This document shows, one piece after another, positions 54,355-62,418 of a DNA stretch of 64,000 bases; the first letter of the stretch is position 1; each line of letters opens with the position of its first letter. The notes below the pieces were generated by a model. It was not told where the DNA came from and searched no databases. It was given only the letters and a program-made list of their open reading frames with translations. The translations under genes and the position numbers were made by a program. Origin of the DNA: an uncultured Desulfobacter sp. (GTDB taxonomy: Bacteria; Desulfobacterota; Desulfobacteria; Desulfobacterales; Desulfobacteraceae); NCBI RefSeq assembly GCF_963677125.1, contig NZ_OY781882.1, positions 2,054,501 through 2,118,500 of the forward strand, in the 5' to 3' direction.

Positions 54355-54765
54355 ATGAAAACTTTTAAAATTATATTGTTCATAATTTTCTTGGTGCTTC
54401 TGGCTCTTTTCGGCCTTCAAAATCAGGAATACTTTTTGACGAGTACAGCGCTCCACATTGACTTTAAAATATCATCCTTAAACTATAAAATCATGGAACT
54501 TCCGAACTGGGCCTATTGGGTTCTTTGTCTGGTCATAGGCCTTTTAGTCACAGGGATACGAGGGCTTATCTCGACCTTTCGCCTCAAGCGCCAGGTTAGG
54601 ACAAGGGACGAACGGATTGAAAGTATGAAAGGAGAAATCAATTCTCTTCAGACACGCCTTGATATATTTCTTCATGACCCTGTCATCAAAAAGCACCTGG
54701 AAAATGAAGCCCGCAAGGATAAGGAACAGCCTGAGGCTGCAACCGAGGAAGAACAAAAGGCCTAA
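54355..54765 (+). CDS. LapA-domain (DUF1049) membrane protein
   Basis: A 136-residue inner-membrane protein. Two hydrophobic segments (IILFIIFLVLLALFGLQNQE and WAYWVLCLVIGLLVTGIRGL) are followed by a coiled coil (RTRDERIESMKGEINSLQTR). LapA proteins help control lipopolysaccharide synthesis together with LapB; LapB is not seen here. The NQE after the first helix is typical. It lies 26 bp before mutS and could share its promoter. Confidence 0.78.
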   Translation: MKTFKIILFIIFLVLLALFGLQNQEYFLTSTALHIDFKISSLNYKIMELPNWAYWVLCLVIGLLVTGIRGLISTFRLKRQVRTRDERIESMKGEINSLQTRLDIFLHDPVIKKHLENEARKDKEQPEAATEEEQKA

Positions 54766-54791
54766 AGTCCCCATCCCCCCTTTGAATTTCC

Positions 54792-57449
54792 ATGGTCAAA
54801 AAAAAACAAACACCCATGATGGCTCAATATCTGGCCATCAAAGAAACCTGTCAGGACGCCATACTTTTTTACCGAATGGGGGACTTTTATGAGATGTTTC
54901 TCGAGGATGCCGTTAAGGCGGCCGGCATCCTTGAAATCGCATTAACCTCCCGGAATAAAAACGACCCCGAACCCGTTCCCATGTGTGGTGTGCCTTACAA
55001 GGCAGCCGATCTTTATATTGCCAAACTCATTGCAAAGGGCTGCAAGGTTGCGGTGTGTGAGCAAGTGGAGGAGCCCTCCCAGGCCAAGGGGCTTGTCAAA
55101 CGCGAAATTATCCGGGTCATCACCCCAGGCATGGTCCTCAACGCTTCCCTTCTGGACCGGGGAACCAACAACTTTTTGGTTGCACTCTCCAAAACATCCG
55201 AGCACGCAGGTCTTGCCTGCATTGACATCTCCACAGGCAGCTTTACCACCTGCCAGGTAAAACGAACTTCGGGAGGCATCCCACACACCCTTTTAGATGA
55301 AGCCTTAAAACTGTCCCCCAAAGAGGTGCTTCTGCCGGACAGCTTCAAGTCCGATCCGGCCATGGCCGTCATCAGAAAAACATTCTCCCATATTGAAATC
55401 ACTTATCTGGACAACTATACGTTCCGCTCTGACAATGCCCGGCAGCTTCTGACAGAACAATTTGCCACCCGCAGCCTCGAAGGATTCGGCATTGAACGTA
55501 TGCAGGCCTGCATCTCTGCCGCAGGCGCCGCCATATCCTATGTGCGAGATACCCAGTTGGCGGACACCAGCCATATTTATAAAATCAATTCATATAACCT
55601 TAATGATTTTATGGTTATTGATGACAGGTCCTGCAAAAACCTTGAGCTGCTGACCAATATCCAGACCCAGAGCCCCAAAGGCTCTTTGATTCACATTCTG
55701 GACAAAACCGTTACGGCCATGGGCGGCAGGCTGATTAAACAGTGGATCAGATACCCTTTGGTGGACAAAGACCTGATACAACAGCGACTTGGTGCCATAG
55801 AAGAACTAATTGGCGCACCCGCCGCCCACCAGGCACTCGGCGACCTGCTTAAATCCGTATATGATCTTGAACGTTTGGGCTCGCGCATTTCCATGGGTCA
55901 GGGCAATGCCCGGGACATGCTTTCCCTTAAAAATTCGCTGTCTGTGCTGCCGGACTTGTTCAAGGAGATCAAAGCATTTAAAAGCCCGATCCTCAACGGT
56001 GAAGGCTTGGACGAAAAACAGTCCCTGGTTCAGGAATTAGAAGCGCTGGCCCAATTGATCGGCAAAGCCATCCGGGAAGATGCCGTTCACGTGCTCAACG
56101 AAGGCAACCTGATCAATGACGGATACAGCCCGGAACTGGACGAGCTTTTAGCGATCACCCGGGACGGGAAATCCTGGATTGCAAAAACAGAAAAAAAAGA
56201 GAAGGAAAATACAGGACTCTCCTCGCTCAAGATTAAATACAATAAGGTGTTCGGGTATTTCATCGAAGTATCCAAAGCGCAGTCTGCCCAGGTACCGGAT
56301 CACTATATCCGGAAACAGACCCTTGTCAATGCCGAGCGGTTTATCACCCAGGATATGAAAGCGGTGGAAGATACCATATTCAATGCCCAGGAACGCCGAA
56401 ACGCCCTGGAATATGAAATTTTCTGCACGGTCAGAGAGAAAGTGGCCCAACGGGCAAAGGATATTCTGACCATGGCGCAGTTTGTTGCCGCCGTCGACGT
56501 GGTCCAGGGACTTGCCAGGGCTGCCGTTGAAAATTCCTATGTAAAGCCTAAGATCAATGATGACCGCTGCATTGATATCCGGGACGGCAGGCACCCGGTG
56601 GTTGAAAAACTCATCCAGGGTGAACGGTATGTGCCCAATTCCATTTCCCTCGATGACACCCAGTGCCAGCAGATTCTGATCACCGGGCCCAACATGGCCG
56701 GCAAATCCACGGTGCTGCGTCAGGTGGCCTTAACAGTCCTCATGGCCCAAATGGGATCGTTCGTGCCGGCGGCCGCATCTTCTATCTGCATCACCGACCG
56801 GATATTCACCCGGGTGGGAGCACTGGACAATCTCTCCTCCGGACAGAGTACATTCATGGTTGAGATGGAAGAAACCGCCAATATTGTCAATAATGCCACG
56901 GAAAAAAGCCTGGTTATCCTGGATGAAATCGGCAGAGGCACATCCACCTACGACGGCATGAGCATTGCCTGGGCCGTCGCCGAGTACCTGCACGACCTGA
57001 ATGGTAAAGGGGTAAAAACCCTCTTTGCCACCCATTACCATGAACTGCTCCAGCTTGAAGAGATCAAACCCCGGATCAAAAATTATAATATTGAGGTCAA
57101 GGAATTCGATGACAACATTGTGTTTCTTCGCAGCCTTGTCAAAGGGGGGACCAACCGCAGCTACGGCATCCAGGTGGCACGCCTGGCAGGCGTGCCCGAT
57201 GATATCATTAATCTTGCCAAATCGGTTCTGGCTTCTGCAGAACACCACCCCATGACACCTGTGCCTTCGGCACGGCCCGTCAAAAAGAAAAAAGGAACTA
57301 AAAAAAGGAACACAAACGGTCAGATGAACCTGTTCGGTCCCTCGGACGATGATCTGCGGCAAATGCTGCACAATGTGGATATTGCCCAAATGACTCCCCT
57401 TGACGCTTTGAACTTTCTAAATGAACTCAAAGGCAAGGTTGAGGCATGA
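54792..57449 (+). CDS. mutS: DNA mismatch repair protein MutS
   Basis: An 885-residue mismatch-recognition ATPase. The N-terminal Phe-x-Glu mismatch motif is in RMGDFYEMFLEDA. The ATPase domain has Walker A GPNMAGKSTVLRQVA (near residue 635), Walker B VILDEIGRGTSTYDG and FATHYHEL. All MutS1 domains are present and length is typical. It overlaps the amidase gene by four bases (ATGA), so the two are translated together, an arrangement without an evident functional link. Confidence 0.97.
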   Translation: MVKKKQTPMMAQYLAIKETCQDAILFYRMGDFYEMFLEDAVKAAGILEIALTSRNKNDPEPVPMCGVPYKAADLYIAKLIAKGCKVAVCEQVEEPSQAKGLVKREIIRVITPGMVLNASLLDRGTNNFLVALSKTSEHAGLACIDISTGSFTTCQVKRTSGGIPHTLLDEALKLSPKEVLLPDSFKSDPAMAVIRKTFSHIEITYLDNYTFRSDNARQLLTEQFATRSLEGFGIERMQACISAAGAAISYVRDTQLADTSHIYKINSYNLNDFMVIDDRSCKNLELLTNIQTQSPKGSLIHILDKTVTAMGGRLIKQWIRYPLVDKDLIQQRLGAIEELIGAPAAHQALGDLLKSVYDLERLGSRISMGQGNARDMLSLKNSLSVLPDLFKEIKAFKSPILNGEGLDEKQSLVQELEALAQLIGKAIREDAVHVLNEGNLINDGYSPELDELLAITRDGKSWIAKTEKKEKENTGLSSLKIKYNKVFGYFIEVSKAQSAQVPDHYIRKQTLVNAERFITQDMKAVEDTIFNAQERRNALEYEIFCTVREKVAQRAKDILTMAQFVAAVDVVQGLARAAVENSYVKPKINDDRCIDIRDGRHPVVEKLIQGERYVPNSISLDDTQCQQILITGPNMAGKSTVLRQVALTVLMAQMGSFVPAAASSICITDRIFTRVGALDNLSSGQSTFMVEMEETANIVNNATEKSLVILDEIGRGTSTYDGMSIAWAVAEYLHDLNGKGVKTLFATHYHELLQLEEIKPRIKNYNIEVKEFDDNIVFLRSLVKGGTNRSYGIQVARLAGVPDDIINLAKSVLASAEHHPMTPVPSARPVKKKKGTKKRNTNGQMNLFGPSDDDLRQMLHNVDIAQMTPLDALNFLNELKGKVEA

Positions 57450-59254
57450 ACACCGCGCCCAACCGCATATTCACCGTTATTATTTTGATTCTGACCGGCC
57501 TTTGCCTGCTTAGCCGGCCCAATGGGACAGCCCTTGCCGCCGATACGGCCAAAGTCAGGTACCTGGCAGCAGATACTTGTTTAAAAAAATTGAAACGCTC
57601 TTCAGTGGATATAAACAAGGTATCTGCCTGGCTCAACTGTATTGAAAAATACAAATCCATTCACAGTGACTTTCCCGGAAATTCCTGGGCACCGGCCGGT
57701 TTGTATAAAGCCGCAGAGCTCTATTTCCAGCTTGCCAAAAGATCCGGCAATGCCCACTGGAACAGCCAGGCCGATGATATTATCGCCCGCATCAAGCGGT
57801 TTTATCCCCAAAGTGCCTACAGAGCCCGTGCCCGAACCCTGGCTGCAGCACACAGTTCAAGACCCCGTCAAAACAACCGTGACATAAAAACAAAACGATC
57901 ACAAAAAGCATTAACCCGCAATGATAAAGCCATTGCAGAATACCACAAACAAAAACTGGCCCAGGCCGAGGCGGCAGATACCGGGGAATATAAGCAACCC
58001 TCAGATATTGTATCGGATATCATAGAAAAAAACACACAGGATACAGCGTATTGCGACCCTGTAGCTGACAAACAAAATGAAACTGATCCGCCGCCCAAGG
58101 GAGACACAACAATCACGGACCTACGGTTCTGGTCTAACCCGGAATACACTAGGGTCGTGGTAAATGCAAAGAGTGAACGGAAATACACCCACAAGCTTTT
58201 GAAAAAAGATCCACTCCTGCATGTCCCTTTCCAGAGACTGTATGTGGACATCGACCAGGCAAGACTTGGCCGCAATGTGCCGGAGCACACGCCCATCAAC
58301 GATGATCTGCTCAAACAGGCCCGTGCCGGCCAATTTGCCCCGCACACTGTCAGGGTGGTGGTGGATATAAAAGATTTTGATAATTATAAAATTTTTTCAC
58401 TAAAAGACCCGTTCCGCATCGTTATTGACCTGTGGGGCAAAAATGCTACCGGCCCCATGGACCAGATTGTCGATGCCGCCCCTGGAACAAAGCCTTTGGA
58501 TGAAAAGCCGGACCGCGTTACCACAGACAATCTGAAATCTTCCGATATTGCCCGCCAGTTGGCTTTGGGTGTTCGAAAAATCGTCATTGACCCCGGCCAC
58601 GGCGGCAAGGATCCCGGCGCGCCTGGATATATTAAAGGCGTATGGGAAAAGGATATTGTACTCAAACTGGCAACGACCCTTGCCGAAAAACTGCGCAGCC
58701 GGCTGAACTGCGAGGTATTGCTCACCCGAACCACAGACCGGAAACTGACCCTGGAAGAGCGTACCGCCATTGCCAATACCCAGCGGGCTGATCTGTTTAT
58801 CTCTATGCACTGCAATGCCGCAAAAAGTAAAAAACTGTCCGGCATAGAAACTTATATCCTGAATCTGGCCACGGACGAACAGGCCATTGCCGTGGCTGCC
58901 AGGGAAAATGCTACATCCAGAAAAAATATATCGGACCTGGCCTATATCCTCAATGATTTGATGAAGCATGCCAAGATCGAAGAATCTACACGTCTTGCCA
59001 ACGACGTCCATAAAGCCATGATTACAGGCATGAAAAAAAAATACGGCAAAATCCGTGATCTGGGAGTTAAGCAGGCGCCGTTCTATGTACTGCTTGGCGC
59101 ACGGATGCCTGCAATCCTCATTGAATCTTCCTTTATTTCCAACAAAACCGAATGCAAACGCCTGATGACCGACGCCTACCGCAATGACATCTGCAACACC
59201 ATTGCCGACGGGATAGAAAAATATATCAATGCAACCAACCCCCAGCACATATAA
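57446..59254 (+). CDS. N-acetylmuramoyl-L-alanine amidase (AmiC type) with AMIN domain
   Basis: A 602-residue periplasmic cell-wall amidase. It has a signal peptide (FTVIILILTGLCLLSRPNGT), a helical repeat-like region (about 60-150), an AMIN targeting domain (about 210-335, starting ITDLRFWSNPEYTRVVV) and an Amidase_3 catalytic domain (about 375-600). Zinc ligands are in IVIDPGHGGKDPGA, KGVWEKDIV, LFISMHCNA, and the catalytic glutamate in AILIESSFISN. It cleaves the stem peptide from MurNAc during cell separation. The N-terminal repeat region is longer than in E. coli AmiC. Confidence 0.92.
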   Translation: MNTAPNRIFTVIILILTGLCLLSRPNGTALAADTAKVRYLAADTCLKKLKRSSVDINKVSAWLNCIEKYKSIHSDFPGNSWAPAGLYKAAELYFQLAKRSGNAHWNSQADDIIARIKRFYPQSAYRARARTLAAAHSSRPRQNNRDIKTKRSQKALTRNDKAIAEYHKQKLAQAEAADTGEYKQPSDIVSDIIEKNTQDTAYCDPVADKQNETDPPPKGDTTITDLRFWSNPEYTRVVVNAKSERKYTHKLLKKDPLLHVPFQRLYVDIDQARLGRNVPEHTPINDDLLKQARAGQFAPHTVRVVVDIKDFDNYKIFSLKDPFRIVIDLWGKNATGPMDQIVDAAPGTKPLDEKPDRVTTDNLKSSDIARQLALGVRKIVIDPGHGGKDPGAPGYIKGVWEKDIVLKLATTLAEKLRSRLNCEVLLTRTTDRKLTLEERTAIANTQRADLFISMHCNAAKSKKLSGIETYILNLATDEQAIAVAARENATSRKNISDLAYILNDLMKHAKIEESTRLANDVHKAMITGMKKKYGKIRDLGVKQAPFYVLLGARMPAILIESSFISNKTECKRLMTDAYRNDICNTIADGIEKYINATNPQHI

Positions 59255-59290
59255 TTTTATAAGAAACTCTCTGCAAGCCACAGGGATGTT

Positions 59291-59357
59291 TCAATATTTG
59301 TTGTGGGCCGAACAACGGTCAAAAACCAAGCACGGCCCGTGACCGTTTATATGGAAA
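59291..59357. repeat. Dispersed hairpin family 2, copy B
   Basis: A unit of about 67 bp running from TCAATATTTGTTGTGGGCCG to GCACGGCCCGTGACCGTTTA. GGGCCG pairs with CGGCCC around a loop of about 25 bases. It lies in the 257-bp gap between the amidase and enoyl-CoA hydratase genes; no gene is seen in the rest of that gap. Confidence 0.75.
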
Positions 59358-59511
59358 GAACGTCATCAGGTATCAGTGGACACGCCCCTTGACCGACCCA
59401 AAGACAAAAAAGTGCAAAACCAATAACTGCCATAGGCTGACTGACCTGGCCCTATCGACACCCAGGCACAACCCATGACAAAATATGAAACTCAAATAAA
59501 AGGTGGAATTT

Positions 59512-60300
59512 ATGTCATTTGAAAACATTATTCTTGAGATGAACAATGCCATTGCCATGATCTCTTTTAATCGGCCCAAAGCCTTAAATGCCCTGAACAA
59601 TGCACTGCTTGATGAACTTGATATCGCCTTGGACCAGGTGCTGGATAATGATGAAATCCGGGTGCTCATTTTAACAGGTTCCGGAGACAAATCATTTGTA
59701 GCAGGTGCAGATATCTCAGAACTGACCCAAATGGACGCATTGGCAGCAAAATACTTCTCCCGCAAAGGCCAGAAAATATTCTCCAAGATTGAAGCTCTGC
59801 CCTTCCCGGCCATAGCCGCCGTAAACGGGTTTGCCCTGGGCGGCGGCAGTGAAGTTGCCCTGGCCTGTGATTTTATCTATGCTTCGGAAAAAGCGATATT
59901 TGGACTGCCCGAAATCAATCTGGGCCTGATTCCCGGTTTTGGCGGCACCCAGCGCCTTTCCAGGGTTGTGGGAAAAAACAGGGCCAAGGAGATGATTTTC
60001 ACCGGAAGCAATATTACTGCTGACAAAGCCCTGGAATATGGTATGGTTAACCAGGTGTGTCCCCATGAATCCCTTATGGACGAAGTCAAAAAAACAGCCC
60101 AACGCATTGCAGCCAAAGGATGTGTTTCCTTAAGAGCCGCGAAAGAAGCTGTACAGACCGGACTGGGTTGCGACCTTGAAACCGGATGCCTGATTGAAAA
60201 CGACGCCTTTGCCATAGCCTTTGCAAGCGCTGATGCCAAAGAAGGCACATCCGCATTTTTGGAAAAAAGAAAACCTGAATTCAAAGGCACACTTAAGTAA
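59512..60300 (+). CDS. Enoyl-CoA hydratase (crotonase family)
   Basis: A 262-residue crotonase-fold enzyme that hydrates trans-2-enoyl-CoA to 3-hydroxyacyl-CoA. Both catalytic glutamates are present, in LGGGSEVALACD and PEINLGLIPGFGGTQRLSR. The oxyanion-hole region reads SFVAGADISEL. AGGTGG six bases before the ATG at 59512 fixes the start. It precedes paaK but is separated from it by 164 bp containing a hairpin repeat, so it may be a separate unit. A role in beta-oxidation or butyrate-type metabolism is likely. Confidence 0.92.
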   Translation: MSFENIILEMNNAIAMISFNRPKALNALNNALLDELDIALDQVLDNDEIRVLILTGSGDKSFVAGADISELTQMDALAAKYFSRKGQKIFSKIEALPFPAIAAVNGFALGGGSEVALACDFIYASEKAIFGLPEINLGLIPGFGGTQRLSRVVGKNRAKEMIFTGSNITADKALEYGMVNQVCPHESLMDEVKKTAQRIAAKGCVSLRAAKEAVQTGLGCDLETGCLIENDAFAIAFASADAKEGTSAFLEKRKPEFKGTLK

Positions 60301-60320
60301 ATCCTGAGCATAAATACGTA

Positions 60321-60439
60321 TTTGGACGATACGTTGTCCAAATATAAGAGGCATAAAAATTTACAACCGGCCCATACTATAGTATGTGAGGATTGTAAAT
60401 TTTTATGCAAGGCCGCAGATGAATGATTTTGCGTCCAAA
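60321..60439. repeat. Dispersed hairpin family 1, copy c
   Basis: The outer arms TTTGGACG and CGTCCAAA enclose a perfect 16-bp inner stem, GCATAAAAATTTACAA and its complement. The loop core CCGGCCCATACTATAGTATGTGAGGA-like segment keeps CCGG, ATA...TAT and GAGGA of copies a and b (here quoted in parts: CCGGCCCATACTA, TAGTATGTGAGGA). It lies between the enoyl-CoA hydratase and paaK genes. Confidence 0.7.
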
Positions 60440-60464
60440 CAACAGATAACCAGGGAGATGAAAT

Positions 60465-61769
60465 ATGCCCATATACGACATTGACTATGAGACTATGCCC
60501 AGGGAAGGCCTGGAGGCGATCCAGCTTCGCCGCCTTCAAACCACCATTGAGCGAATATATGCCACAGTTCCTTTTTACAAGGAGACCTATGACAAGGCCG
60601 GGATTAAGCCCTCTGACATAAAAAGCCTGGATGACTTAAGGCGTCTGCCCTTTACCACCAAACAGGATCTTCGGGACAACTACCCTTACCGCATGTTCGC
60701 GGTTCCCATGGAACAGGTGGTCCGCATCCACGCATCCTCAGGGACCACGGGTAAACCCACAGTTGTCGGCTACACAAAACGGGATATCAGCACCTGGGCC
60801 GATCTGATGGCCAGAAGCATGGCTGCCGCCGGTGGCACGCCAGGGGACATCATCCACAATGCCTGGGGCTATGGTCTTTTCACCGGGGGCCTTGGCGCCC
60901 ACTATGGGGCAGAACGTTTGGGGGCATCAGTTATTCCGGTTTCCGGCGGTAATACCAAACGCCAGATCACCATTATGCAGGATTTTAAACCCACAATTTT
61001 ATGCGGTACGCCATCCTATATCCTCCATCTGGCTGAAGTGGCAGCTGAAATGGGGGTAGATTTTAAGGATTTATCTTTTAAATCCGGTATTTTCGGTGCA
61101 GAACCTTGGACAGAACGAATGCGCCAGGAACTGGAAGCCAAACTCAATCTCAAGGCCGTGGACATTTATGGCCTGTCTGAAGTCATGGGGCCGGGTGTAT
61201 CCGTGGAGTGTGTTGAAGAACAAAAAGGCCTTCATATTGCCGAGGATCATTTTATTGTGGAAATCGTAGACCCGGATACCCTGGAACCTGTTCCACCCGG
61301 AGATCCCGGTGAAATCGTGTTTACATCCATTACCAAAGAAGCCTTTCCGGTCATCCGTTATCGCACCAAGGATATCACCTCCTTGAATCCTGTGCCCTGC
61401 ACATGCGGCAGGACCCACATCCGGATGAACAAACCCACAGGTCGTACGGATGATATGCTTATCATCCGGGGCGTCAACGTATTCCCCTCCCAGATTGAAA
61501 GCGTTCTTATGGAAAGCCGGGAAATCGCACCCCATTATCAACTCGTCGTAGACCGGGTGGATAACCTGGATACCTTGACAGTCAAGGTAGAAATCGACGA
61601 ATCCTCATTCAGCGATGACATCAAGGGACTACAGACCATGGAGGGTAAAATTTCCCACGATATCAAGGAGCACTTAGGCGTATCTGCCAAGGTGTCCCTT
61701 GTGGAACCTAAAACCATAGAAAGAAGCCAGGGCAAGGCTGTCAGGGTTATAGATAACCGCCAATTTTAA
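60465..61769 (+). CDS. paaK: Phenylacetate-CoA ligase
   Basis: A 434-residue AMP-forming ligase that activates phenylacetate to phenylacetyl-CoA. The adenylation loop is ASSGTTGKPTVVGYT near residue 90; further marks are GAEPWTERMRQELE, DIYGLSEVMGPGVS and RTDDMLIIRGVNVFPSQIES. In anaerobes, copies of this gene followed by an ACT-domain protein are common and may act on other aryl acids or in the branched-chain keto-acid pathway. The ACT gene follows after 14 bp. GGGAG precedes the start. Confidence 0.93.
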   Translation: MPIYDIDYETMPREGLEAIQLRRLQTTIERIYATVPFYKETYDKAGIKPSDIKSLDDLRRLPFTTKQDLRDNYPYRMFAVPMEQVVRIHASSGTTGKPTVVGYTKRDISTWADLMARSMAAAGGTPGDIIHNAWGYGLFTGGLGAHYGAERLGASVIPVSGGNTKRQITIMQDFKPTILCGTPSYILHLAEVAAEMGVDFKDLSFKSGIFGAEPWTERMRQELEAKLNLKAVDIYGLSEVMGPGVSVECVEEQKGLHIAEDHFIVEIVDPDTLEPVPPGDPGEIVFTSITKEAFPVIRYRTKDITSLNPVPCTCGRTHIRMNKPTGRTDDMLIIRGVNVFPSQIESVLMESREIAPHYQLVVDRVDNLDTLTVKVEIDESSFSDDIKGLQTMEGKISHDIKEHLGVSAKVSLVEPKTIERSQGKAVRVIDNRQF

Positions 61770-61783
61770 CCAAGGAGACTATT

Positions 61784-62212
61784 ATGGCTGAACAGATATC
61801 CATATTCATAGAAAATAAAGAAGGGCGTCTTGCTGAAGTCACTGCCATTTTGAGGGATGCCGGGGTAAATATACGGGCGCTTTCCCTGGCAGACACCACG
61901 GATTTTGGTGTGCTTCGGCTGATTGTCAATGAGAATGAAAAAGCAACGGCAGCCCTGAGGGATCAGGGATTTACCGTAGGCAAAACCCGTGTTCTGGCAG
62001 TGGAAGTAAACGATGAACCCGGTGGCCTGAACCAGGTATTGGATCCTTTAAGTGAACAAGGGGTCAACGTGGAATACATGTACGCATTTGCCAATCCCCA
62101 ATGCAAAAACGCCATCATGATTTTCCGCTTTGATGACATTGAGAAAGCAAAAATTATTTTAGCACAACAGGGTATTAAGGTTATAGATAAAAAGGAAATC
62201 TCAAACCTTTAA
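61784..62212 (+). CDS. Tandem ACT-domain protein
   Basis: A 142-residue protein made of two ACT domains (EQISIFIENKEGRLAEVTAI; VEVNDEPGGLNQVLDPLSEQ). ACT domains bind amino acids and serve as allosteric sensors. Genes of this type directly follow paaK in many anaerobes, here with a 14-bp gap and AAGGAG before the ATG. It probably senses an aromatic or branched amino acid and affects the ligase or its supply. No DNA-binding or catalytic part is present. Confidence 0.9.
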   Translation: MAEQISIFIENKEGRLAEVTAILRDAGVNIRALSLADTTDFGVLRLIVNENEKATAALRDQGFTVGKTRVLAVEVNDEPGGLNQVLDPLSEQGVNVEYMYAFANPQCKNAIMIFRFDDIEKAKIILAQQGIKVIDKKEISNL

Positions 62213-62248
62213 AAAATATTTCCATAAAATAGCGTATAGACAACCCCC

Positions 62249-62288
62249 TTTTCGGCACCGGAGCAAACCCGTGCTCCGGTGCCGAAAA
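62249..62288. other. Strong GC-rich hairpin without U-tract
   Basis: TTTTCGGCACCGGAGCA and TGCTCCGGTGCCGAAAA are perfect 17-bp reverse complements around a 6-base loop. The A and T runs face the wrong way for an intrinsic terminator on either strand. It lies 37 bp after the ACT gene, so it may stabilise the 3' end of the paaK-ACT messenger or bind a protein. Confidence 0.6.
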
Positions 62289-62418
62289 ACAATCGAAAAT
62301 TTAAAAAATCCCTCACACACCATATTCTTTGCATTCAGATAATGTTATACTACAAAAAATCTTAGCTTGTGACTGAAACAAAAAACAACGCAGACATTTC
62401 GCAGCGAATTATAAAACT

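Noticed and set aside
56730..57389. Open frame antisense to mutS (219 codons)
   Set aside because: It lies opposite the highly conserved MutS ATPase domain and shows no protein motifs of its own.
58400..59281. Long open frame antisense to the amidase gene (293 codons)
   Set aside because: The sense frame has all amidase motifs. The antisense product shows no family resemblance and no ribosome binding site.
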